From the NCBI GenBank assembly GCA_964433975.1, contig CAYSSS010000013.1:1-33082 (forward strand): a stretch of DNA of 33,082 nt, given 5' to 3'. The notes beneath the pieces are model-generated. The model ran no database searches. It saw only the letters and a list, made by a program, of their open reading frames with translations, and was not told where the DNA came from. Shown in pieces: positions 22,635-30,713 of this stretch; the first letter of the stretch is position 1, and each line of letters begins with the position of its first letter. Both the position numbers and the translations under genes were made by a program. The DNA is from 2-01-FULL-45-10 sp964433975 (GTDB lineage: Bacteria; Omnitrophota; Gorgyraeia; 2-01-FULL-45-10).

Positions 22635-24080
22635 TTATCCTTCCTGGAGGGGTCTATCTTCCTTTTTGTCTCTCGCCAATACGGTAAATAGAAGGCCCGC
22701 CAAACATACAAACATCCCGAACTTGAAGGCGGCGTCAAAGCCCATTATCAGTATATCGGGATAATATCTCAACATCGACCTGTCTATGTGGGCTATCGCG
22801 GCCTGTTCCAGGACTTTTCTCATAAGAACCATCGGTAATATCGCTATCCCGAATACGCCGCCTGTGCTATTCAGTATCTTGTATACGGCGGCTGCCATAC
22901 CCTGCTTATCTTCCGGAGCTTGCGCCATGACCAGTTTATTGTTGGCCGGCAAAAAACATCCTATCGCTATGCCCGCTATTATCAGTGATGGAGTGATATG
23001 GAATAAAGGTGTATCCGGTTTAAGGAGCGAGAAGAGGAAGAAAGCCAGAGTGGTCAGTGAAACGCCAAAAGTACATATAAGCCTGCATCCGAACTTATCG
23101 GAGATCAACCCCGCTACAGGCGAAGAGATTATTACCATGAAGGCCGGCACCATAAGAAAGAGGCCGGAATGCATCATATCTATACCCCTGACTATATTTA
23201 AATAGAAAGGAAAGAGGAACATCAATCCCATGTAAACAAAGATGACGCAGAAAGCGGAAGCGGTAGCAAACGCGAAGTCCCGGTTTTTGAAAAGGGATAG
23301 ATAGAGTATCGGGTTTTTGGCCCGGCACTCCTGAATTAAAAAGAACGTGAAGGCGACTAACGCTGTGGCGAGGCAGGATATTATCATGGGGTGCTTCAGA
23401 CCCATTGCCGGTATGGAGTTGAGGGCAAAGACTAAGGTGGAAAGAGAGATAAATATCAATACTGATCCGGTTATATCGACCCGCTTTTCGGCGGGCAGAG
23501 TCTGCTCATGAGGAAGCATCTTGATCGCCGTTATTATGGTGGCCAGCCCGAGCGGTATATTGACAAAGAATATGCTGTGCCACCCAAGGTGATCACTTAA
23601 GAAACCGCCCAGTACGGGCCCGGCACAGAATCCCAGCCCTTGAGCCGTAGTCATAAAACCGAGCCCTTTGCCTCTAACGCCGGGCGGCAGGAAGACCGTC
23701 ACAAAAGCGATGGCCATCGGACTGAACATCGCCTCCCCAATGCACTGGTATATCCTCAATGCCAGCAGAGTATTCAGCGTTGGGGCGAAGGCGCAGAGAA
23801 AAGTGCCTGTCACGAATATAACGAGACCTGCTATAAATATCTTTTTAAAACCTATAATATCTCCGAGCTTGCCGAAGAGGAGTACGGTGCTCGTCACCAC
23901 AAGCAGATACGCCAGCGGAACTCTCGAAACATGTCCTATCGTAGCTTTAAAATATACGGCAATAGTGGGCAGCGAGATATTTACCATGCTGTAGTCTACG
24001 CTGAACATGAAGACGGCGGCCGAGGCGATAACTATCAGCCACTTCTGCTTACGTTTTTCCTGTATCAGGCACTCTTCCAT
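22635..24080 (-). CDS. DHA2-family MFS exporter (EmrB/QacA-like, 14 TM)
   Basis: This 481-residue membrane protein has about 14 hydrophobic segments. It has the DHA2 hallmark in TM1 (VFMFSVDYSMVNISLPTI, with the Asp of the family's D1 motif) and motif A in LFGKLGDIIGFKKIFIAG. The motif C-like GLGFCAGPVLGGFLSDHLGW is also present. EmrB/QacA-type proteins export hydrophobic compounds and antibiotics by proton antiport and are often encoded with the pathway that makes the exported product. Its ATG overlaps the stop of the upstream GH3-like gene by one base (TAATG). That coupling supports a role in exporting whatever the operon makes; the substrate cannot be predicted. No EmrA-like adaptor is encoded nearby. 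Confidence 0.94.
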   Translation of the reverse strand: MEECLIQEKRKQKWLIVIASAAVFMFSVDYSMVNISLPTIAVYFKATIGHVSRVPLAYLLVVTSTVLLFGKLGDIIGFKKIFIAGLVIFVTGTFLCAFAPTLNTLLALRIYQCIGEAMFSPMAIAFVTVFLPPGVRGKGLGFMTTAQGLGFCAGPVLGGFLSDHLGWHSIFFVNIPLGLATIITAIKMLPHEQTLPAEKRVDITGSVLIFISLSTLVFALNSIPAMGLKHPMIISCLATALVAFTFFLIQECRAKNPILYLSLFKNRDFAFATASAFCVIFVYMGLMFLFPFYLNIVRGIDMMHSGLFLMVPAFMVIISSPVAGLISDKFGCRLICTFGVSLTTLAFFLFSLLKPDTPLFHITPSLIIAGIAIGCFLPANNKLVMAQAPEDKQGMAAAVYKILNSTGGVFGIAILPMVLMRKVLEQAAIAHIDRSMLRYYPDILIMGFDAAFKFGMFVCLAGLLFTVLARDKKEDRPLQEG

Positions 24081-25738
24081 TATAGAGATATCTCTTCGAT
24101 TATCTTGAATTCGGTAGGGATCTTGAAATCACAGCGCAAGTGGCAGGTTTTGAACTGGCTGTCGTGCTGTAGGACCGCCAGGCGCGCCTTCCGGAAACTT
24201 TCAAAAGACCCCTTCTTCAGGATCTTTAATTTGGGGTTGCCAAGCCTTTGGGAAGTGCGCTTCGCTTTATATTCTATATTGATCTTGCCCAGATTCTCCT
24301 CGACATGGTTCAGGAAGCGCTTCTTCTTCTGGGCATCGTGCTCATGAGTGAACTCCACCAGGAAGGAATAGCTCGGAGGGATCTGCCACTCCAGGCATGC
24401 GCAGAAGAACTCCACATCTATGCCGGTCGCCTCTTTCGCCTTGTGTATGGCGTCTATGATCTGCGCCTCATACAGCTTCTCTCCTGTAGCGGAGGAGACG
24501 CTCTTCCCCTTCTGAATAAATTCTATCACGGGCGCTCTCTTTTGGAATCCCACGACCCTTATTATATCGTCGATGTTATACCGGTAGAGGCCCCCGGGAG
24601 TTGTAAATATGATGTAATAACGCCCGCCTTTCTTCAGCTTATCCGCAGTGAGATACCTCGGATCCGTCTTCCCGATATCCTCTTCCGGAATAAATTCGTA
24701 AAAATTCGAGCCGGCAGTGAGGACCCCGCTCGGGCCGTCATCCGATACAGGCACTGAACAGCGAGCTTCGGTCGAGACGTAACCAAAGTCGCGCATCTTT
24801 ATGTCTTCAGGAAAATATTTGGCGAGCTCCGTCACGTACAATCCTACCGTCCCGCCGGTCCAGCAGGCTATAAGCGCGAGATCCTTCCAAAAGTCCTTCG
24901 GCAGGAGAGCGCCCTTTTGCTGAAGTAGTTTCTCTAAGAATGCGGCCCTCTCCGGATTGGGCTTCATAGTCTTCTCTATGGACTCGCGGATGGAAGGATC
25001 TATCTTCAGGGACCTATTAAGCGAGCCCTCCCTTATATCCTCTATTATATCTTTGGCGTATCTGTCGATCTTCTGGCAAAGGACGAGTATCGTTAAGGGG
25101 TTCATCGTAGATATGTTCGTGACATCCGCCTCTATACCTATTCTCAGCATGGTGTAGTAACGCGCTTCGTAATCCTTTATGCAGAATACTTCGTAAGGAA
25201 GCGCATAGTGATTTTTTATCATGGAAGGCATACTCTTGTAGGCGTCCCCCGACTCCGAACCGTAGGGAACTCCGGATGGGGCGTAGCCCTCCACCGCCGG
25301 GCTCATGATCACCAGGGCTTTACCCTTCAGCGCTTCAGGGTGGTCGGTAAGGACGCGATAGAGCCATACGCTCATGACCTGCGATTTCTGCAGGCGGGAA
25401 CGCTTAGTTACGGGAATGAATTTGGGTTTATTGGTGGTGCCGCTCGTTATGCCGAAGAATATCGTCTTATCCTTCGTTAGCACTCCGCGGTCTCCCCTCA
25501 TCATCTTCTTTATGTAATACCTCAGTGACTCGTAATCGTTTACTGGGACTTTTCTTTGAAAATCCTCCACCGTCTTGATCGATGAGAATCCGTACTTCTT
25601 GCCATAGAGTGTATGCCTGTTCTTCCTTATGATATCAAGCAGTAACTTCTTCTGGGTTTTAGCGGGATCTATAGTGCAGCGGTCGAACTTGATGCTGTCG
25701 AAAACTCGGGTCCTTATGAGGAGCTTGATCAGGTTCAT
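24080..25738 (-). CDS. GH3-family acyl-adenylating (amidosynthetase-like) protein, paralogue 1
   Basis: This 552-residue protein has the GH3 fold of the ANL adenylate-forming superfamily. The nucleotide-binding loop is FFGITSGTTNKPKFIPVT (about 95-112). Further motifs are YVSTEARCSVPV, the carboxyl-activation segment SNFYEFIPEED and the hinge motif GGLYRYNIDDIIRVVGF. Plant GH3 enzymes activate carboxylic acids with ATP and conjugate them to amino acids; bacterial members are largely uncharacterised. I infer ATP-dependent amide or ester formation with unknown substrates. By eye it is roughly half identical to the second GH3 protein in the same operon. Its ATG overlaps the epimerase stop by four bases (ATGA), and its own stop overlaps the exporter start. 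Confidence 0.9.
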   Translation of the reverse strand: MNLIKLLIRTRVFDSIKFDRCTIDPAKTQKKLLLDIIRKNRHTLYGKKYGFSSIKTVEDFQRKVPVNDYESLRYYIKKMMRGDRGVLTKDKTIFFGITSGTTNKPKFIPVTKRSRLQKSQVMSVWLYRVLTDHPEALKGKALVIMSPAVEGYAPSGVPYGSESGDAYKSMPSMIKNHYALPYEVFCIKDYEARYYTMLRIGIEADVTNISTMNPLTILVLCQKIDRYAKDIIEDIREGSLNRSLKIDPSIRESIEKTMKPNPERAAFLEKLLQQKGALLPKDFWKDLALIACWTGGTVGLYVTELAKYFPEDIKMRDFGYVSTEARCSVPVSDDGPSGVLTAGSNFYEFIPEEDIGKTDPRYLTADKLKKGGRYYIIFTTPGGLYRYNIDDIIRVVGFQKRAPVIEFIQKGKSVSSATGEKLYEAQIIDAIHKAKEATGIDVEFFCACLEWQIPPSYSFLVEFTHEHDAQKKKRFLNHVEENLGKINIEYKAKRTSQRLGNPKLKILKKGSFESFRKARLAVLQHDSQFKTCHLRCDFKIPTEFKIIEEISL

Positions 25739-26832
25739 CCTGTTATATACTTTCTTAAGGTGGATTCCTTAGCCGTTACGCCAAGGCCGGGTTTATCTAA
25801 AGTATACCCTACACCTCTGGTTGGCGTCAAATCTTCTTCTATCACATCCTCTTTTAAAAGGAGTCTCGCATAGCCTCCCTCGAAGTAAGTTATTCCTTTC
25901 GATACCGTAGCCAAATGGATGGCTGCCGCGGTCAATATCCCGGATTCGCCGACATGGCAACCTATCTGATATCCCATCTCATGGGACCGGGCAATATTAA
26001 TGATCTCCATCGACCTGAATATACCGCCGCACTTGGAGAGTCTCACATTAAACATATCGCAGCCCTTGGCCCCGGCCAGCCTTGCAGCGTCGTCTACAGT
26101 ACACAGCGATTCGTCGGCCATAACCGGCTCGTTGCATAAGTCCGCCACTTCCCGCATCGCGTCAAAATCACCCTTAGGAGTGGGCTGCTCCACGCACGAG
26201 ATACCGAACTGTCGGATCTTCCCTATCGCTCCAAGGGCCGTGATAACGTTATTCCATGCGCCGTTGGCGTCAATTCTTATATCGGCATCACCGGCCAACC
26301 GTCTTACTAGGCGGACCCTGGCGATATCGTCATCATCTCCTACCTTCACTTTAAAGAATTTATATCCTCTTGCTTTAAAGTATATCGTGGTGACGGCGGT
26401 CTTAAATACGGAGCCCTCCGGGATTATCGCGCTCGAAGAGAAGCTCTGATTTAAAGATTCTCCCAGGATCTCGTGAACGGGTCTCTTCGAAACTTTTCCG
26501 AGGCAGTCGAGAAGCGCTATCTCAAGGGCGCAGCGGGCTTCCGATTCCACCCCGTCCAGGGACCTTATAAAGTTCACCCCTCTGTCGGACCCGTCCAGCT
26601 CGGCGCCGCGTAATCCCGGCAGGAACTCTTTTAATTGCTTATAGACGCTCTCCTGGGTATTGCCCGTAACATAACTTCTCGGCAGAGATTCACCGAACCC
26701 CGATACGCCGTTATCGAGAGAAACCTTTACAAATACGCTTTCGCTATTTCGTCTCGATTTAAGAGAGTGCTTGAAAGCGAACTTAAACGGAATGCTGACC
26801 TTGAACGTTTCTACCTGGGAAATTTTAGGCAT
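25735..26832 (-). CDS. Dipeptide epimerase-like enolase-superfamily enzyme
   Basis: This 365-residue member of the muconate-lactonizing subgroup has an N-terminal capping domain (about 1-120) and a C-terminal barrel. The general bases are K163 in the KVKVG motif and K267 in NVRLSKCGG. Metal ligands are D188 (IRIDANGAW), E215 (CVEQPTP) and D240 (MADES). This Lys/Lys arrangement fits racemases and epimerases such as L-Ala-D/L-Glu epimerase. The reaction is probably epimerisation at the alpha carbon of a dipeptide or N-acylated amino acid. Known homologues act in murein peptide recycling or on other dipeptides. Here it sits between an alpha/beta hydrolase gene (8-nt overlap) and a GH3-like gene, which suggests a D-configured amino acid in the operon product. 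Confidence 0.92.
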   Translation of the reverse strand: MPKISQVETFKVSIPFKFAFKHSLKSRRNSESVFVKVSLDNGVSGFGESLPRSYVTGNTQESVYKQLKEFLPGLRGAELDGSDRGVNFIRSLDGVESEARCALEIALLDCLGKVSKRPVHEILGESLNQSFSSSAIIPEGSVFKTAVTTIYFKARGYKFFKVKVGDDDDIARVRLVRRLAGDADIRIDANGAWNNVITALGAIGKIRQFGISCVEQPTPKGDFDAMREVADLCNEPVMADESLCTVDDAARLAGAKGCDMFNVRLSKCGGIFRSMEIINIARSHEMGYQIGCHVGESGILTAAAIHLATVSKGITYFEGGYARLLLKEDVIEEDLTPTRGVGYTLDKPGLGVTAKESTLRKYITG

Positions 26833-27640
26833 CGGCCCTTTTCTTTATCCATATGGCAACGTCTTCCATGACTTGCGCGGCATTCTCTTCAAATGTCAAT
26901 AGATGATGATAATCTTTATAAAATTTCAGTGTCTTATCCGTGGTCGGTAATTCTTCATACCATCTCTTTACGGCGCAGGTATCTATGATCTTGTCTATAC
27001 CCGCAAGCATCAGAAGGACCGGTAATTCTATGTTGCCCGAAGCCTTCTTGAGGCGCTTTCCCATCCTCGCTATCTCCAAAAGATGCTGTGCCGGGATATG
27101 CCTTAAGCGCAGGGAATCGCTATTTATATACCTGAGATATTTTTCGTTCGCGGTGAACATGGTATCTTTTATAGGAATTTTAAGCATGCTGTTGGACCTG
27201 AAAAGAATGGCTAATTTATCCGCAAGCGAGAATTTAAGCTTGTTCTTCAGCGACGGCGATATGAGTACCAGGCCGTCCAGGCAATCCTTGTGATAAGAGA
27301 AGAAGTCCACGGCGATCTTGCCACCCAGGCAGAGGCCTACCAAGAATATCCTGCTGGAAGGGTGCTCTCTCTTTACAAGATCTATAAATATCTTCAGATC
27401 GCTGGATAAATATCTGGAAGAAAAGTTCCTGCAGCTGTTTTTGTTGAGCCCGGAGCCGCGCCTGTCAAAGGCGTAGACATTGATATTCCTCGAGTTCAGG
27501 AACTGGGCCAGGTTCAGGAACCACCCTATATGGCTTTCGAGGCCGTGTAGATATATTACGCAGGGATCATCCCATCCGGACGGCCAGCAGTCATAATATA
27601 ATCTTGAATTGTCTTCAGTGTCGAACTGTCCTATCTGCAT
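26825..27640 (-). CDS. Alpha/beta hydrolase with Cys at the nucleophile position
   Basis: This 271-residue alpha/beta-hydrolase resembles the lysophospholipase/monoacylglycerol lipase group. The oxyanion segment is YLHGLESHIGWF, the strand-4 motif is YAFDRRGSG, and the nucleophile elbow reads VGLCLGGKIA, with C104 where most relatives have Ser. The acid is probably the Asp in AGIDKIID, and the base His lies in KDYHHLL. Cys nucleophiles occur in dienelactone hydrolases (also G-x-C-x-G-G) and in some thioesterases. No signal peptide. The start is supported by MQIGQFDTEDNSRLYYDCW, which aligns with normal family N-termini, giving a 26-nt overlap with the SDR gene. It could release or transfer an acyl group in the GH3 pathway (inference). 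Confidence 0.9.
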   Translation of the reverse strand: MQIGQFDTEDNSRLYYDCWPSGWDDPCVIYLHGLESHIGWFLNLAQFLNSRNINVYAFDRRGSGLNKNSCRNFSSRYLSSDLKIFIDLVKREHPSSRIFLVGLCLGGKIAVDFFSYHKDCLDGLVLISPSLKNKLKFSLADKLAILFRSNSMLKIPIKDTMFTANEKYLRYINSDSLRLRHIPAQHLLEIARMGKRLKKASGNIELPVLLMLAGIDKIIDTCAVKRWYEELPTTDKTLKFYKDYHHLLTFEENAAQVMEDVAIWIKKRADA

Positions 27641-28616
27641 TCTTCTCCATCCAGCTCTTTGTCCGTTTTAAGCCCTCTTCTATCGAGACGCGCGGGTTGT
27701 ACCCGAGATCGCCCCTCGTCTTACTGATATCGAAATCGAGGTTAAGGCTCAGGAATTTTATCCTGGTCTTGGTGATATACGGCGGCTCCTTGGCTTTCGT
27801 GAGCCTCGCCAGGGCGGTAAGGATATTGCAGACGAGATACGCCATGAATTTAGGTATATGTTTCTTAGGCTTATCGAACTTCCATATATCCACTATATTG
27901 AATACCAGGCCCTCCAGCGTCATGCCGCTGTCATTGGTGACATTATACTTCTGCCCTATGGCCTTTTCGCTTCTTGCCGCGCTTATTATGGCGTCGGTAA
28001 GATTCTCTATATAGACGGCGTTTATCTTGTTCTTGCCGCTGCCTACAAACATAAACTGTTTCTTCCCGAGCCTGTCGGAAAGCCTCGGTATGAGTTTATT
28101 GTCACGGGGGCCAAACACGAACCCGGGCCTGACCACCGTTACGGGAAGTCCGTACTTTTTGCAGTAATCCATGACGAGCTGTTCCGAATCTATCTTTGTG
28201 TCTATGTAGCTATCGCCCGTCTTATGATACGGGGCTTCCGCGTCAGTACCATGATGGTCCCTCATGCCCAGCACGGCGAGGGAACTTATAAACACAAATC
28301 GCTTCACTTTCGCTTCCTTGGCGGCGTCGAGAAGATTTCTCGTGCCCTCGACGTTGACGCGGTATGCCTCTTTTTTGGATATCCATTCGTCCGCTAAAGC
28401 CGCGCTGTGATATACGACATCTATACCCCGCATCGCCGTCTTTACCGACTCAAGGTCATTGATATCTCCGTATGCGAACTTTGCGCCAATGCCGGATAGG
28501 AAGGCGGTATTGCTCGTCTTCCTCACTAAAGCCACGACCTCTTCGCCCTCTTGGAGCAGCCTCTCTGCTATATGGCTGCCTACAAAGCCTGTGGCTCCGG
28601 TTACAAGATTTTTCAT
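27615..28616 (-). CDS. Extended SDR NAD(P)-dependent epimerase/dehydrogenase
   Basis: This 333-residue extended short-chain dehydrogenase has an N-terminal Rossmann fold, MKNLVTGATGFVGSHIAERL (TGxxGxxG), and cofactor-side VYHSAALAD. The catalytic residues are the Ser in VFISSLAVLG and the Y-x3-K motif in DSYIDTKIDSE. The pattern resembles 3-beta-hydroxysteroid dehydrogenase/isomerase-like and sugar epimerase groups; the C-terminal substrate domain gives no firm assignment. The frame is open to 28700, but the ATG at 28614-28616 is preferred. It follows GGGAGGAAT, starts exactly at the conserved MKNLVTGATG, and overlaps the preceding stop (ATGA). In context it may oxidise or reduce a hydroxyl or keto group of the operon's product. 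Confidence 0.92.
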   Translation of the reverse strand: MKNLVTGATGFVGSHIAERLLQEGEEVVALVRKTSNTAFLSGIGAKFAYGDINDLESVKTAMRGIDVVYHSAALADEWISKKEAYRVNVEGTRNLLDAAKEAKVKRFVFISSLAVLGMRDHHGTDAEAPYHKTGDSYIDTKIDSEQLVMDYCKKYGLPVTVVRPGFVFGPRDNKLIPRLSDRLGKKQFMFVGSGKNKINAVYIENLTDAIISAARSEKAIGQKYNVTNDSGMTLEGLVFNIVDIWKFDKPKKHIPKFMAYLVCNILTALARLTKAKEPPYITKTRIKFLSLNLDFDISKTRGDLGYNPRVSIEEGLKRTKSWMEKNADRTVRH

Positions 28617-28954
28617 ATTCCTCCCTTCGGGATAAGTGAGATCTTTACAGTTATTCTCTCGCCGTTCTGCCAGGGCCAGAGCATGGCGAACGCCGAGCAT
28701 CCGCTTTCATTATTTAACAAGTACAGCGTCTGGCCTTTTTTTAAGCCCCCCGCGTCCTTTATCAGTTTTTCCGTATCTTTCGGCAGCTTCCTGTCGGACG
28801 GCCATACGGGAGCTCCGAAGATGCCTTCGAGCACGGCGACCAACCCCTCGAGGCGCACATCGGCTATGACCGCTTCAAAATAGTTGTCGTTATCGATGCG
28901 CGTCATCTCTTGCTCGATCTTCTTGACCTCGGCCTTTATCTTATCAAACTCCAA
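28613..28954 (-). CDS. Conserved-looking small protein of unknown function in the GH3 operon
   Basis: I do not recognise the family of this 113-residue cytoplasmic protein. It begins with a charged helix (MEFDKIKAEVKKIEQEMTRI), followed by an alternating segment FEAVIADVRLEGLVAVLEGI. It then has a Pro/Lys-rich loop (FGAPVWPSDRKLPKDTEKLI), KGQTLYLLNNESG, and a final strand-like part AFAMLWPWQNGERITVKISL. There is no signal peptide, membrane segment or metal motif. It is placed 17 nt after the second GH3 gene and overlaps the SDR start through ATGA, so it is surely translated as part of the operon. Composition looks like its neighbours. A role as accessory or partner protein for the GH3 enzyme is only a guess. 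Confidence 0.75.
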   Translation of the reverse strand: MEFDKIKAEVKKIEQEMTRIDNDNYFEAVIADVRLEGLVAVLEGIFGAPVWPSDRKLPKDTEKLIKDAGGLKKGQTLYLLNNESGCSAFAMLWPWQNGERITVKISLIPKGGI

Positions 28955-28971
28955 AGCGGCACACCTTTCTC

Positions 28972-30633
28972 TCAGTCGAAACCGATCTCTTCCTCTATGA
29001 CAAAGTTCTTATGAAAATTTTCATCGCATGTAAGCTCGGTCACTTTGAACTGGCTATCGTTGGCGCCTTCGGTGACACGCCTTGCCCAGTACCTTTCAAA
29101 CTCACCCTTTTTAATTACCTTAAGTACCGGCGGATTCAAGAGCTGCGCGTCCCTTACATATTTATATTCGGCGTTCTCTTTACCCAGCTCTTCCTCTATG
29201 GACCTCAAAAGGTCTCTCTTGCCTCGGGCAGAGACGCTTCCGTCAAATTCAACTAAAAATACGTATCGCGGTGGCCTGCCCGTTTGTACGCAGGCGGAGA
29301 AAAACTCTACCAGAATTTTGTTCTTCTCAACCGCCCGGTTGACCGCTTCATTCAGCTGAGACTCATAAAGTTTTTCGCCCATTAGGGAGACGGCGTTCAG
29401 GCCCTTCTGGACGAACTCTATAAGAGGCGTTTTGTTAAAGAAACCATTGACCTTTACTATGTCATCTATATTATACCTGTATAATCCGCCGGGTGTGGTA
29501 ACTATAATAAAATATTCCCTGCCCTCTTCCAGTTCGTCGGAAAGGAGGAAACGTTTCTGCCGCTTGGCCATATCCTCCTTCGGAATGAATTCGTAAAAAT
29601 TCGTATTGATGGCGAGGACCCCTCCCCGACCTGAGTCGCCCATCGGTATCGAGGCGCGCGCCTCGGTGGAAAGACATCCGAAATCCCTCATGGGAGTATC
29701 TCCGAAATATTGCGGCAGCTCTTTTAAATAGATCTTTACCGTCCCGGACTTCCAGCACTCTATCAGCTTAAGGTTCGGCCAGAAGTATTCCGGCAGAAGG
29801 ACCTTCTTCTCTTTCAGTATATCTTTAAGTTCGCGAGCTCTTAGAGGAGAGGGTTCCAGCGACTTCTCGACAGACCTTCTTATTTCGTCGGGCACGTCTA
29901 TCCCGCGGTAGAGCGTGCCATTCTCGATGTCGTCTATCAGTACGTCCTTATACCTCTCTATCTTCTGGCACAAGAGTACGATGGTACTGGGATTTAAGGT
30001 GGCGATGGTCGTTATGTCCTGGCCCATCGCTATTCTCAAGATGCAGTAGTACCTCGATTCGTAATCCTTTATGCGGAATACGTCGTAAGGTACGGCGTAA
30101 AGGCCCCTTATCATGGCGGGCAGATTCTTGTACGCGTGCCCGCTCTCCGCGCCGTACGGGATGCCGTTCTTGGTGAACGCTTCATCCTCAGGGTTTATTA
30201 TCGCCAGTATCTTTCCGTCGAGTACTCCGGGGTGGTCGCGCGATATGTAGTACGCCCAGAGATCGAGAGTTTCGGATTTTTTGGCCCTGGAAAATTTTGT
30301 CACGGGTATGAGTTTTGGTTTGCCGGTAGTGCCGCTGGTGAGCCCGAAGAATATCACCTTATCTTTTGTCAGTACATTATCGGCGCCATCCACGACCCTC
30401 TTCACGTAAGGGAAGATCGATTCCGAATCGCTCATGGGAACGAGCATCTGATAGTCCGTTACGGACCTTACTTCGGAAAAATGATACTTCCTGCCGTACT
30501 CGGTAGACCTGTTCTTTGAGAGATATTCAAGGAGAAGAGATTTTTGAGACTTCATGGGATCCAGGGTCGATCTTTCGAAAGCCCTGGCTTTGGACGCAAG
30601 CGCCTTTAAGGCGAGATACGCTATATGATGCAA
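28972..30633 (-). CDS. GH3-family acyl-adenylating (amidosynthetase-like) protein, paralogue 2
   Basis: This second GH3 protein has 553 residues from the start chosen here. Motifs match paralogue 1: FFGLTSGTTGKPKLIPVT, CLSTEARASIPMGDSGRG, TNFYEFIPKEDM and GGLYRYNIDDIVKVNGF. It likewise should adenylate a carboxylate and pass it to an acceptor; substrates unknown. The frame extends to an ATG at 30690, but that extension overlaps a promoter (30658-30687). I choose TTG at 30631-30633, preceded by GGGG. From there 24 residues precede the conserved DPMKSQKSLLLEYL, against 23 in paralogue 1, so the two proteins align from end to end. It is the first gene of an eight-gene operon. Two GH3 copies kept together suggest two different substrates or successive couplings. 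Confidence 0.88.
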   Translation of the reverse strand: MHHIAYLALKALASKARAFERSTLDPMKSQKSLLLEYLSKNRSTEYGRKYHFSEVRSVTDYQMLVPMSDSESIFPYVKRVVDGADNVLTKDKVIFFGLTSGTTGKPKLIPVTKFSRAKKSETLDLWAYYISRDHPGVLDGKILAIINPEDEAFTKNGIPYGAESGHAYKNLPAMIRGLYAVPYDVFRIKDYESRYYCILRIAMGQDITTIATLNPSTIVLLCQKIERYKDVLIDDIENGTLYRGIDVPDEIRRSVEKSLEPSPLRARELKDILKEKKVLLPEYFWPNLKLIECWKSGTVKIYLKELPQYFGDTPMRDFGCLSTEARASIPMGDSGRGGVLAINTNFYEFIPKEDMAKRQKRFLLSDELEEGREYFIIVTTPGGLYRYNIDDIVKVNGFFNKTPLIEFVQKGLNAVSLMGEKLYESQLNEAVNRAVEKNKILVEFFSACVQTGRPPRYVFLVEFDGSVSARGKRDLLRSIEEELGKENAEYKYVRDAQLLNPPVLKVIKKGEFERYWARRVTEGANDSQFKVTELTCDENFHKNFVIEEEIGFD

Positions 30634-30657
30634 TTTTACCCCGTTATTTGTGCAGCC

Positions 30658-30687
30658 ATTATATAATATGTCCCATGCACAAGACAA
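30658..30687 (-). promoter_or_regulatory. Promoter of the GH3 operon
   Basis: On the minus strand -35 TTGTCT (30682-30687) is followed after 18 nt by a consensus -10 TATAAT (30658-30663). The predicted start point near 30651 leaves a leader of about 18 nt before the TTG start codon. No operator palindrome is obvious. Confidence 0.7.
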
Positions 30688-30713
30688 CAAAAACCTGCGT
30701 GCTGCCGGGCTAT

